Positions 54,698 to 62,732 of a stretch of DNA of 64,000 bases are shown here, in pieces (positions within the stretch are counted from its first letter, which is position 1; each line of letters starts with the position of its first letter). The stretch is taken from positions 1 to 64,000 of the forward strand of contig CBFCZK010000002.1 of assembly GCA_965602805.1 (NCBI GenBank), given 5' to 3'. Under the pieces are notes generated by a model. It was not told the origin of the DNA, ran no database searches, and was given only the letters and a program-made list of their open reading frames with translations. Made by a program: the position numbers and the translations under genes. The DNA comes from Thiomicrorhabdus sp965602805. Lineage in GTDB: Bacteria; Pseudomonadota; Gammaproteobacteria; Thiomicrospirales; Thiomicrospiraceae.

Positions 54698-54858
54698 TGA
54701 GACCTTTGCACGAGTGGGGCGCGAGAGAAAAATGAGGTAAAAATTGTCTAAATAAGGCGTAAAACGTAGGTAATAGCTGGCTATTGGCAAGTTTTAGAAC
54801 GAAATTTAGGCGATTTTTAACCATTTTTATTTGTGCAGCCACTCGTGCAAAGGTCTCA
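54698..54858. mobile_element. 161-bp MITE with 19-20 bp terminal inverted repeats
   Basis: Terminal repeats GAGACCTTTGCACGAGTGG (54699-54717) and its exact complement (54839-54857), extendable by one base to T...A, enclose about 120 bp without a gene. TCG flanks both sides as a candidate 3-bp target duplication (54695-54697, 54859-54861). The GAGACCTTTGCA terminus resembles IS5-family ends, so this is probably a non-autonomous deletion derivative moved by an IS5-type transposase elsewhere in the genome (family link from memory). It lies in the upstream region of the Bfd-like gene. Confidence 0.85.
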
Positions 54859-54902
54859 TCGTGTCAGTTGTCTTTAAATTTGGATTAAACATGCATTAAA
54901 GA

Positions 54903-55829
54903 TCAAATTTTAATCGGCTCAGAGTGCTCCGCTCGTTGTTCAAGCTCTTTAGCCATCAAATAACGAACAATATGCGCTTCATCCTCATTAGTGATGGCCG
55001 TAAAACTAAAAGCAGCGCGTTTTAACGCTCGAGCCGATTTAGTTTGTTCTGCATAAACACACTCCGCCTGGCCAAATACAAATTGATCATCCATTAAAAA
55101 TAGTGCACAAATCTGATCCCCTTTGACATAATTTTTCTCAATAAACAGAGAAAAACCACCCGCTGCTAAATTTATATTCTCAATCGGCCAAGCTTCAAAC
55201 TCAGAGAGTTTTTGATAAACTGTTTTTAAGTTATTTAAAAGGTTTTCATAAAAATTGAATTTAAAGATAAGTTGTTCTATGACACTGGCTAACCAGTTTT
55301 TTTTCTGGGCTAAGACGACCAGATTCGAAATATATTTTTGACTCCTAAAAAGTTCAGTCACAGGTTTCTGGAACATAAACACCTTACCACTGACACTTTT
55401 ATCAAACACACTCAGCAATTCAGAAATGCTGTTATCAATCCGCAAATAAAGAGCCTGTAATAAAGGAATGACTTTAGAGCCCCCTTTACCTTCAGGCGGT
55501 TTATATTGCGCTTGATCCAGCATCCTCTGCTTGAACTCTTTATCCTCTTTTGGGTTATGACCATCTGCAATAGATTCAAGTAACCAAGCCATAAACTTCA
55601 ATTTTTGGTCAAATTCAGTAAAAACCTGAACTCCGCCATTTTCGATATGTGTGGCATCTTCAAACAAGTGTTGTAGCTGAGTGCTCTGCAGTACCATCTG
55701 CTCGGCAGCATGCTCTTCAATCAATTGATTCTTACGCACCTGTAAACAGGTTTTATCTCCAGTCATCGGCTCAAAATAGACAGGAAGCGAGACATCAAAT
55801 CGAAAAAATGCCCTGTGTTCTTGCTGCAT
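54903..55829 (-). CDS. PilZ-like domain protein, probable c-di-GMP effector
   Basis: 308 residues from the ATG at 55829, which has an AGGGG stretch upstream; a longer start at 55889 is less likely. The N terminus has HRAFFRFDVSLPVYF, as in the first strand of PilZ domains. The middle is a helical region, and the C-terminal part carries NLAAGGFSLFIEKNYVKGD, resembling the PilZ [D/N]xSxxG motif in degenerate form. A diguanylate cyclase gene lies upstream on the same strand. Binding of c-di-GMP is inferred and weakened by the degenerate motif. Confidence 0.6.
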   Translation of the reverse strand: MQQEHRAFFRFDVSLPVYFEPMTGDKTCLQVRKNQLIEEHAAEQMVLQSTQLQHLFEDATHIENGGVQVFTEFDQKLKFMAWLLESIADGHNPKEDKEFKQRMLDQAQYKPPEGKGGSKVIPLLQALYLRIDNSISELLSVFDKSVSGKVFMFQKPVTELFRSQKYISNLVVLAQKKNWLASVIEQLIFKFNFYENLLNNLKTVYQKLSEFEAWPIENINLAAGGFSLFIEKNYVKGDQICALFLMDDQFVFGQAECVYAEQTKSARALKRAAFSFTAITNEDEAHIVRYLMAKELEQRAEHSEPIKI

Positions 55830-56169
55830 CCTTAAACCCCTAAACTCTGTAAAATCCAATATGAAATAAAACGTAAAATCAAAAACCAACCATCTTTCAA
55901 AATAGTTTTAACAATAAGCAATGGAATTTGAAACACACATGTCAATAGGCGAAGCCTGCAATGGCTTTTACTATACAAAAACCTGCTTCAATAAGCTATC
56001 AAAGATAGTCAAAAATAGACATCGTCCAGAAGTGACACTCGGGTGTAAGTGTTTTGTTGAGTGCATCAATTCATTGAGGAACGAGACCTTGAAAGAGATA
56101 AGGATGGAGACGTTAAAGAAACCATGTGCCATTGATATCGAAAACATTCTCTAAAGAATTAAGTTACGC
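55830..56169. other. Gap between PilZ-like and diguanylate cyclase genes
   Basis: 340 bp of AT-rich DNA should hold the promoter of the PilZ-like gene. A 77-codon plus-strand frame at 55921-56154 has no ribosome site and no recognisable product, so I do not call it. No repeat or hairpin with a U tract was seen. Confidence 0.4.
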
Positions 56170-57930
56170 TCAATCATCCGCAATACAAACACAATTTCGA
56201 CCTGCATGTTTTGCTTTATAAAGCGCAACATCTACGGCTTTCAATAATTCATCCATATCTCTATTCAGTTGATATTCGGCAACCCCTAAGCTAATCGTAA
56301 CCGTTCCGACCGATGCAAAAGTATGCTGTGCAACCTTTAAACGTATCCGTTCAGCCATCTCACAGGCTGCTTGACTTGATGTGTTAGGCAACAACACGAC
56401 AAACTCTTCGCCACCAAACCGGCAAAATAGATCAACTTCTCGCAAATGCTCTTTGATAAGTGTAACAAGCTCAATTAAAACGGTGTCGCCAACGCCATGA
56501 CCATATTTATCGTTCACCTTCTTAAAAAAATCAACATCCAACATTATGAGAGAGAAAGGTTCATTAAAGCGCTTCACATGCTTAATTTCAGCTTCCAACC
56601 CTTGCATAAAGGAGTAACGGTTATGAATGCCTGTTAGACTGTCGGTTCTTGCTAAAATACGCAACTCATCATTGGCTAACTCTAGATCGTTAGTTCTCTC
56701 CTGAACCTTCTCTTCAAGCTCTAGATTCAAATGGCCAAGTTCGGCATTTTTGTCGAGGACCTTTTTACGGAAACGATGCAGTAACTTGAAAATTGCCAAG
56801 GATATCAGGAATGAGATAAAAATAGAAACAACAAAACTCCAACCTGCTGTCATCCATAACTTATCGAGCTTTAGTCTATTTGTTAAAGCAACTTCGGTCT
56901 TCTTCGCTTCAAGCTGACGAGACACATCTGCTGGATGAAAACCACTGCCGATAATCCAATCCGTTCCAGGCACCGCCTGAACATAAGTTTTCTTCAACTC
57001 ATAAGTATTGACCGCTGGATTTAACCACTCATATTCAATAAAATCGACTTCAAACCCTGCCTTCTGATTATCAACCGTTTGGATTATTTGCTTGAAAACA
57101 GCCTTTAATTCAGCACTCTCTGTGGTATTCATATTGCCTCCCACAATCTCAGGACGCGAATGATTTATTAACAAGGTGCCTTGTCTATTAACGATAAAAA
57201 AATAGTCACTAGCAGCATTACCGCCCACCTTATCAATAGCGGCCAATAAACGGCTATCAGTCTTCTTGGTCGCAGTATCTAAATATTCGCCTGAGCCCAA
57301 ATACCAATCATAAAAGCCAAACTTTTTGATAAAGACCAATTGCTCATACTGCTTTCCAGAATTTTCATTAGGTTTGGTAAAGGTATCCCATAAAAACCCT
57401 TCGCCGTTTGTTTGAGCCAATTGAATCTCTTCTTTGATGATCTCTCTACCAGTGGCATCTTTAAAATTGATAATCGATTGCCCCTCTAAATGGCTTAGAT
57501 ATTCAGGCGCTAAATAAAACACGCCTTCGAAATCTAAAATCCAGATAAAACTTTCCCCATTATTCCAAACTAGTGAACGTAAGGCTTCAACAATCAGCTG
57601 TTTAATTTCTTGTTCAGATTTACTCAACGCATAGCGAGCACGCAATTTTAGGGCAATTTGATAGGCATCCTCAACACGTTGTTGAATTCGATTGTGTAAT
57701 TCTTGTTTAATAATAGATTTACGATAAGCGGTCAAATCGACCATATTATTTACCTTCGAACGAAGGGTAAATTTAAGTGTTTCAGTATGATCATGTTCCA
57801 TACGAGACAGGGTTTCTGCCAAATCACTCTTCTCAGAGTCTATTACTACAAAAGAGATTGTAGCCACCATGATTGGAATCAACAGCAATGGTGTGATGGA
57901 CAATAATTTAATTAATGTTTTTTCTTGCAT
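56170..57930 (-). CDS. Cache-domain membrane diguanylate cyclase
   Basis: About 586 residues from the ATG at 57930 (MQEKTLIKLL); upstream starts at 57945 and 57978 (TTG) are possible. Numbering from the longest start: membrane helix about 25-46, a periplasmic region with two Cache-like modules (about 130-240 and 255-350, each ending in a WYLGSG or WIIGSG stretch), helix about 380-400, a coiled coil (about 408-440), and a GGDEF domain. The active site is GGEEF (522-526) with the inhibitory RxxD site REVD at 513-516, five residues upstream. It should make c-di-GMP with product inhibition in response to a periplasmic small molecule, perhaps an organic acid. The downstream PilZ-like protein may be an effector. 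Confidence 0.9.
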   Translation of the reverse strand: MQEKTLIKLLSITPLLLIPIMVATISFVVIDSEKSDLAETLSRMEHDHTETLKFTLRSKVNNMVDLTAYRKSIIKQELHNRIQQRVEDAYQIALKLRARYALSKSEQEIKQLIVEALRSLVWNNGESFIWILDFEGVFYLAPEYLSHLEGQSIINFKDATGREIIKEEIQLAQTNGEGFLWDTFTKPNENSGKQYEQLVFIKKFGFYDWYLGSGEYLDTATKKTDSRLLAAIDKVGGNAASDYFFIVNRQGTLLINHSRPEIVGGNMNTTESAELKAVFKQIIQTVDNQKAGFEVDFIEYEWLNPAVNTYELKKTYVQAVPGTDWIIGSGFHPADVSRQLEAKKTEVALTNRLKLDKLWMTAGWSFVVSIFISFLISLAIFKLLHRFRKKVLDKNAELGHLNLELEEKVQERTNDLELANDELRILARTDSLTGIHNRYSFMQGLEAEIKHVKRFNEPFSLIMLDVDFFKKVNDKYGHGVGDTVLIELVTLIKEHLREVDLFCRFGGEEFVVLLPNTSSQAACEMAERIRLKVAQHTFASVGTVTISLGVAEYQLNRDMDELLKAVDVALYKAKHAGRNCVCIADD

Positions 57931-58040
57931 GCTAAAACTTATCATTTTTATTGAGATAGCATTCAATAATCGCACCAAACCATTAAAAAAACTAATCAGT
58001 CCTACTTATCGACACCGCCACAAAACTAATCACTTGACAT

Positions 58041-58064
58041 AAAAAAAGCGCCCTAAGGCGCTTT
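58041..58064 (-). terminator. Terminator after sulP
   Basis: Arms AAAGCGCC (58045-58052) and GGCGCTTT (58057-58064) enclose a 4-nt loop, with seven A at 58041-58047 giving the U tract on the minus strand. It lies 27 bp after the transporter stop. Confidence 0.85.
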
Positions 58065-58091
58065 CTAAAAAATGAAGATAAAATAGCTGTG

Positions 58092-59681
58092 CTATTCTTT
58101 ACCACTGGTCGAAACGTGATAATGAGGGTCTTCTGAAACATTTACTTCCACTAAATCTTTAGCACTTTCTAATAAGACCTGACACTCTGGGCTCAAATGC
58201 TGAAGTACCAATTTCTTGCCGGCTTCTTGATATTTTTTAGTTAACGAGTCAATCGCTTCAATCCCGGTATGATCATAGACTCGAGAGTGCATAAAGTCGA
58301 TGTGCACACATTCAGGATCATTTTTAGCATCAAACATATCAATAAAGTTTTTAGCTGAGGCAAAAAATAACGGCCCTTGCACTTTATAGGTTTTGACCGT
58401 TTTACCGTCGATGATTGCGATTGATTGTTCCACCATGACACGTTGCGCATGTTCCCATGCGAACACTAATGCTGCCACAACAACACCGGCAATGACCGCA
58501 ACCGCTAAATCAAACATCACAGTAAGAACGGTGACCAGTACCATCACAAATGCATCTGCTTTACTCATCCCGCGCATAATATTCCAACTCGACCAGTTGA
58601 AGGTTGCAATCACCACAAAGAACATCAAACCGACTAAAGCGCCGATTGGCACCATCTCAATCCAAGAAGAGGCCAACAAGACAATGACAATCAATCCTAG
58701 AGCGGCTGAAATAGCAGACCAACGCCCTGTTCCACCAGAATTAACGTTAATCATAGACTGACCAATCAATGCACAGCCGCCCATTGTTCCGAAAGCACCC
58801 GCCGTACAGTTTGCTGCACCTAAAGCGATACACTCTTTATTGGCTTTACCACGTGTATTGGTAATATCATCAATCAAAGTCATGGTTAACAATGATTCAA
58901 CCGAACCGATAATCGTTAAGATAATCGCGTAAGGTAGAACAATCCATAGAGTCTCTAAACTCCAGAACCCAACCGGTAACGTCGTAAACCAACTCAAACC
59001 TTGGAAACCACCTTCAATACCATCACCATATATTAGAGATTCTAAGGTACCTGAAACAGAAGCTTTATCACCGACGGTCACCGCATTGATATCAAAGAAA
59101 ATGACTGCCAAAGAGACTAAGACAATGGCTGCCAATGCAGATGGAACCGCTTTGGTGATTTTAGGCAATAGATAGATTATCGCTAAGGTTGCTGCAATAA
59201 TCATCAACATGATATTCAAGCTTGCACCGGATAACCACTCACCATTAACATCTTTAAACTGAGTGAACTGCGCCACTAAGATAATCAACGCCAGACCGTT
59301 TACAAAGCCTAACATGACCGAACTTGGCACCATGCGAATAAAACGCCCCCACTTCATTAGACCAATAAATACCTGCATAACACCCATCATAATGACTGCT
59401 AAGAACAAGAAAGAAGCGCCGTGTTCCATCACCAAGTGCATCATCACGACTGCCAAAGAACCGGCCGCAGCGGTAATCATGCCTGGACGCCCACCAAAGA
59501 CTGCGGTAATCATACCCACAATAATCGCAGCATAAAGACCGACTAAAGGATGAACCCCTGCAACAAATGCAAAAGCTACTGCTTCGGGTACCAATGCCAA
59601 TGCAACCGTGATACCGGAAAGCGTGTCGTTCTTATAGGTTTGCCACTTGAATGGCTGACTTGGGTTGGTTGGGTGGCTCAT
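58092..59681 (-). CDS. SulP-family anion transporter with STAS domain
   Basis: 529 residues from the ATG at 59681 (MSHPTNPSQPFKW), which has a GGAG site; a longer start at 59732 is unlikely. The membrane part (about 20-420) has the SulP features ALALVPEAVAFAFVAGVHPL and VGLYAAI near 25-50. The C-terminal STAS domain (about 425-510) includes VHIDFMHSRVYDHTGIEAID. Known substrates of the family are sulfate, bicarbonate or other anions. In sulfur-oxidising autotrophs SulP proteins can carry bicarbonate, but no carbonic anhydrase gene is adjacent, so the substrate is open. Confidence 0.9.
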   Translation of the reverse strand: MSHPTNPSQPFKWQTYKNDTLSGITVALALVPEAVAFAFVAGVHPLVGLYAAIIVGMITAVFGGRPGMITAAAGSLAVVMMHLVMEHGASFLFLAVIMMGVMQVFIGLMKWGRFIRMVPSSVMLGFVNGLALIILVAQFTQFKDVNGEWLSGASLNIMLMIIAATLAIIYLLPKITKAVPSALAAIVLVSLAVIFFDINAVTVGDKASVSGTLESLIYGDGIEGGFQGLSWFTTLPVGFWSLETLWIVLPYAIILTIIGSVESLLTMTLIDDITNTRGKANKECIALGAANCTAGAFGTMGGCALIGQSMINVNSGGTGRWSAISAALGLIVIVLLASSWIEMVPIGALVGLMFFVVIATFNWSSWNIMRGMSKADAFVMVLVTVLTVMFDLAVAVIAGVVVAALVFAWEHAQRVMVEQSIAIIDGKTVKTYKVQGPLFFASAKNFIDMFDAKNDPECVHIDFMHSRVYDHTGIEAIDSLTKKYQEAGKKLVLQHLSPECQVLLESAKDLVEVNVSEDPHYHVSTSGKE

Positions 59682-59767
59682 GGAAACTCCTTGATTTAAA
59701 GTGCTGCAAATTCTACCAAAAACGCAGTACAATTATCGGATAATCAATAATTCATAAGGAATCAATT

Positions 59768-59920
59768 ATGTGGATTCATCATATTGGCGAGATTGCGATT
59801 GGCGCGTTTGTATTATTAATTGCAGTGCATTTTGGCCTACACTTTATGTTTAAAGCGCAACGTGCTAAAAAAGGTCGTCAGCAGAATGACTCGCAACCGT
59901 CCAAAAGCGACAAAAATTAG
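59768..59920 (+). CDS. Small membrane protein, 50 residues
   Basis: MWIHHIGEIAIGAFVLLIAV... with a single hydrophobic helix at about 8-28 and a basic, polar tail (KAQRAKKGRQQ...). A clear AAGGA site lies 7 nt before the ATG, and a strong palindromic terminator follows 14 bp after the stop, so this is a complete transcription unit. It is divergent from sulP with an 86-bp shared upstream region. I do not recognise the family. The topology suggests one membrane span with a cytoplasmic basic tail. Confidence 0.6.
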   Translation: MWIHHIGEIAIGAFVLLIAVHFGLHFMFKAQRAKKGRQQNDSQPSKSDKN

Positions 59921-59934
59921 AGTGTCAAAAAGCA

Positions 59935-59975
59935 AAAAAGTCCAATTGACCAGGCCTGGTCAATTGGACTTTTTA
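59935..59975. terminator. Perfectly palindromic bidirectional terminator
   Basis: The sequence is a perfect palindrome about 40 bp long: A run, AGTCCAATTGACCAGG, then its exact complement and a T run, centred at 59954/59955. It serves the small membrane gene on the plus strand and ppnP on the minus strand. Its centre is GACCAGGCCTGGTC (59948-59961), the dispersed palindrome. Confidence 0.85.
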
Positions 59976-60036
59976 GATTTAGTAACAACTCGTCTTATCG
60001 CAATCTAAAGTCGCTCTAAAGTCTTAAATCAACAAA

Positions 60037-60354
60037 TTATGCTGCAAAATAAGAACAGCAGTAATCTGCAATATTATTCACTTTAATACCAAACTTAGAG
60101 TTGGCAGGCACATCAAAACTAGAACCATTTGGAATCGCTTTCCACTCAGTTTCACCCGGCAATAAAACTTCTACATCACCCGACTGCATTTCCATATTTT
60201 CAGCTAATTCCGTTCCAAATTCATACTCGCCAGGCATCATAATACCTAATGTTTTCTTAGAACCGTCTGCAAACATAACCGTACGACTGGTGACCTTGCC
60301 GTCGAAATAGACAGAAGCTTCTTTTAAAACTGTAACATTTTCAAATTTTGACAT
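60037..60354 (-). CDS. ppnP: Pyrimidine/purine nucleoside phosphorylase
   Basis: 105 residues, DUF1255 family (E. coli YaiE, about 94). It is a single cupin domain that phosphorolyses many nucleosides. The family parts are KVTSRTVMFADGSKKTLGIMMPGEY near 20-44 and ELAENMEMQSGDVEVLLPG. It stands alone on the minus strand, ended by the shared palindromic terminator. Good start context is present (AAGGAAATCATC before the ATG). Confidence 0.92.
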   Translation of the reverse strand: MSKFENVTVLKEASVYFDGKVTSRTVMFADGSKKTLGIMMPGEYEFGTELAENMEMQSGDVEVLLPGETEWKAIPNGSSFDVPANSKFGIKVNNIADYCCSYFAA

Positions 60355-60458
60355 GATGATTTCCTTTTAATAACAATCCGTTTAACAATATTTTACGCAT
60401 TTAATTTTCGGCGACGATTTTTGGCGAATTATACCCGAAATTTAAGCGTTAAATCCAA

Positions 60459-60662
60459 CTACGGTTTTTTAATCAGAGGTGCGACCAAGGTAATGGTTGG
60501 AAAAGCGACCGCAAAGGCAAACACCCAAGCTTTAAGCCAGAGCGTGACAAATCCATCTATCCAGCCTAAGTTAAAAGCAGTAATTACAAAAGACATAATA
60601 AAAGACATTGTCAACGACATAACAAATGCAAAAACAATAGGCTGGTATTTAGGGTGAATCAT
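60459..60662 (-). CDS. DUF2798 family small membrane protein
   Basis: 67 residues with two membrane helices (about 8-30 and 41-62). The family pattern KYQPIVFAFVMSLTMSFIMS and then WLKAWVFAFAVAFPT is clear. Function is not established. AAAGGATATGTAAATG precedes the start, giving an AAGGA site. It is 204 bp and upstream of ppnP on the same strand. Confidence 0.8.
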   Translation of the reverse strand: MIHPKYQPIVFAFVMSLTMSFIMSFVITAFNLGWIDGFVTLWLKAWVFAFAVAFPTITLVAPLIKKP

Positions 60663-60720
60663 TTACATATCCTTTAAAGGGGTGAGCTTTATACGTTACA
60701 TTAAGCGGATTGAGGCTTAA

Positions 60721-61194
60721 CTAACGGCGCATTTTCATAAAGTTGGTAGCCATCTGAATCTCTCTTAAAAACAGAGTTAACGCCAATATAAAGGTTGTCA
60801 TACCCAAGATAAACAGACCCGCAATCACCAGGCCGCCATCAAACGAAAAAAATGAACTTAAAAATAGAATCATAATAACGGATGCCACTAAGAACCCGGT
60901 CATGGTGCACAAAAGTATCGCAAAGTTCATATTTCTTGAACGTCTTTCTAAATAGGCTCGTTGCGTTTCTAAATCCTGGACTCTCCTCGTAAGCCGCCTA
61001 TCCAGTCCAGGATCTCTTTGCGACTGTAACAGTTCGGTATTAATCTTATCAACCTTGTCGATAATACGCGCCAAACGTTGCGAAAACACACCCAAAATTG
61101 CGCCAACTCCGGCAATTAAAAAGACAGGGGCGACCGACAACTGAATTAGGTGGGAAACTGTATTGACGGCACTATCATCAATGGCCAAAATCAC
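60721..61194 (-). CDS. DUF2721 family membrane protein
   Basis: 157 residues with helices at about 20-37, 95-115 and 122-142, and a charged, coiled-coil-prone loop (about 45-90: RIIDKVDKINTELLQ and following). The architecture matches DUF2721. Function unknown. It lies downstream of the truncated gloA on the same strand, with a 49-bp gap, and may once have been co-transcribed with it. Confidence 0.8.
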   Translation of the reverse strand: MILAIDDSAVNTVSHLIQLSVAPVFLIAGVGAILGVFSQRLARIIDKVDKINTELLQSQRDPGLDRRLTRRVQDLETQRAYLERRSRNMNFAILLCTMTGFLVASVIMILFLSSFFSFDGGLVIAGLFILGMTTFILALTLFLREIQMATNFMKMRR

Positions 61195-61243
61195 TGCTCT
61201 TTACTCCGGTTTAAAAACTCTAAAAGCGACACGAATTCACAAA

Positions 61244-61511
61244 TTAAGTACGAATATGACCTTCGCCTATGAACTCAATTTGATAACCATCCGGATCTTC
61301 GGCGAATGCGATAATCGTATTCCCGGCGTTCATCGGCCCTGCTTCACGGATGATTTTTCCACCAGCTTTTTTGATTGCATCCGCCGTTGCATAGACATCT
61401 GGCACCTCAATGGCGATATGACCATACCCTGAACCTAATTCGTATTCCGTTGTACCCCAGTTATAGGTCAACTCTAATACCGTGTTTTCTTCTTCTGAAC
61501 CATAGCCTAAA
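61244..61511 (-). pseudogene. gloA: Lactoylglutathione lyase, C-terminal fragment
   Basis: The frame from the stop at 61244 back to about 61508 encodes the last 88 or so residues of glyoxalase I (LLGYGSEEENTVLELTYNWG and onward), then meets an in-frame TAA. It keeps the metal ligands corresponding to E56, H74 and E122 but has lost the first third with H5. An internal ATG could give 75 residues, which should be inactive. A complete but clearly diverged gloA stands 285 bp away on the opposite strand. The break near 61510 marks the border of the right accessory region. Confidence 0.85.
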
Positions 61512-61795
61512 AGTCTTTAATTTCCACCATTTTTTATTAGAGCTAGGTGCGTGAGTGAGTAAGAACTAGCTGATTATCAAGCATAACGTTCAAGCACTCC
61601 CAAAAAATCAAAAAAATTGGCTTCTAAAAGAAAATTTATATTATAGAATCCAAATAAACAATTCACTTCATATTTTTGCAAGTTATAACAAACATCTTTC
61701 TATTATAGATTTGTATTGTCAGAGCAAGTATCATTAACTCAAAATTGGGTTTAAATCACAATAGATAAATTAACTTATCATCACAGGAGTTTTCA
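61512..61795. other. AT-rich gap before the intact gloA
   Basis: No gene is visible. The DNA is markedly AT-rich and should contain the promoter of the downstream gloA; TTGCAA followed 19 bp later by TATTAT (about 61676-61706) is a possible but loosely spaced pair. The border with the truncated gloA at about 61511 looks like a recombination point. Confidence 0.35.
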
Positions 61796-62191
61796 ATGCG
61801 CTTATTGCACACAATGTTACGAGTAGGAAACTTAAAACGCTCGATTGAGTTTTATACAAATGTCTTAGGGATGAAGCTATTGCGCCAAAAAGATTATGAA
61901 AAGGGCAACTTCACCTTAGCGTTCTTAGGTTATGGATCAGAGGAAGATAACACTGTATTAGAGTTGACCTACAACTGGGGCGTTGAGTCTTATGATTTAG
62001 GAGAAGGCTATGGTCATATCGCCATCGAGGTACCTAATGTGTACGATGCAGTCGAGTCTGTTCGTAAGGCTGGAGGAACAATTTTAAGAGAAGCTGGTCC
62101 GATGAATGCTGGCAACACAATTATCGGTTTTTGTGCCGATCCTGATGGTTATCAGATTGAATTCATAGGCGAAAGCCACGTTAGAACATAA
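61796..62191 (+). CDS. gloA: Lactoylglutathione lyase (glyoxalase I)
   Basis: 131 residues, full length. It converts the methylglyoxal-glutathione adduct to lactoylglutathione. The metal ligands are visible as H5 (MRLLHTMLR), E56 (VLELTYNWG), H74 (GYGHIAIEV) and E122 (IEFIGE), the Ni/Co-type pattern. ACAGGAGTTTTCA gives a strong ribosome site. The protein is about three-quarters identical to the fragment at 61244, and the DNA is diverged, so it looks acquired rather than duplicated. A good terminator follows. Confidence 0.95.
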   Translation: MRLLHTMLRVGNLKRSIEFYTNVLGMKLLRQKDYEKGNFTLAFLGYGSEEDNTVLELTYNWGVESYDLGEGYGHIAIEVPNVYDAVESVRKAGGTILREAGPMNAGNTIIGFCADPDGYQIEFIGESHVRT

Positions 62192-62198
62192 TTAAAAA

Positions 62199-62228
62199 AT
62201 TAAAAGGGTTCTAGCAACCCTTTTAATT
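62199..62228 (+). terminator. Terminator after gloA
   Basis: 12-bp arms ATTAAAAGGGTT (62199-62210) and AACCCTTTTAAT (62216-62227) with loop CTAGC. The T-rich 3' arm gives the release signal, although no long separate U run follows. Confidence 0.8.
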
Positions 62229-62246
62229 AATGCTGTATAAACGAAT

Positions 62247-62695
62247 TTATCTCAATCTTCTATACAAAGTTGCTTCACCAACACCTAATTGCTTCGCAAC
62301 TTCCTTCTTAGTCACTCCTGATTCAATCAATACCTTTTTAGATACAAGAATCGAATCATCAATAGGCTTGCGTCCTTGAAACTTGCTCTCAGCTTAAGCT
62401 CCTGTTGATTCCGATGCTCTGACGCTCCAATATCATATCATTCTCTAATTCTGCAAGGCCGCTGGGCATGGTGAATAAAAACTTTCCAACTTCATTCGTT
62501 ATATCAATTCCATTCAACTGGTTCACAAACACCCCACTCTTGGAAAATTTCAACGGTTGCAATAATCTCACTTGTTTACGAGCCAATCTTGAAGCATAGT
62601 AAACAATAGGCGTGTTATCAGACTCAAGCTTTTTTAGTAAAGCCTGAACTCCGATCTATCGATTGTGTCTGTAAAAGTTTCATCCCTTCCCTTTA
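62247..62695 (-). pseudogene. Serine recombinase (resolvase/invertase), frameshifted
   Basis: Three pieces in different frames together read as a small serine recombinase. The first (about 62640-62695) reads RDETFTDTIDRS. The second (to about 62395) reads GVQALLKKLESDNTPIVYYA and continues through FLFTMPSGLAELENDMILER, the region before and along the long E helix. The third (62247-62396) is the C-terminal helix-turn-helix FQGRKPIDDSILVSKKV and GVTKKEVAKQLGVGEATLY. The N-terminal part with the catalytic serine is missing. At least two frameshifts make it inactive. It marks this edge as mobile DNA. Confidence 0.75.
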
Positions 62696-62700
62696 TTTAA

Positions 62701-62732
62701 ACATTGCATGTATTAAACATTGCATGTATTAA
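62701..62732. repeat. Tandem repeat, 2 x 16 bp
   Basis: The unit ACATTGCATGTATTAA occurs twice in a row. The second copy overlaps the end of the minus-strand gene at 62713 and supplies its last codons (FNTCNV and the stop). It may reflect slippage or the edge of an inserted element. Confidence 0.6.

Noticed and set aside
55921..56154. 77-codon plus-strand frame between the PilZ-like and cyclase genes
   Set aside because: No ribosome site, no recognisable product, and it lies in a normal promoter gap between two minus-strand genes.
60421..60657. 78-codon plus-strand frame opposite the DUF2798 gene
   Set aside because: The minus-strand frame matches a known family and has a good ribosome site; this one does neither.
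61244..62191. Two gloA sequences as a simple inverted duplication
   Set aside because: The DNA sequences differ too much for a recent duplication; a separate origin of the intact copy is more likely.
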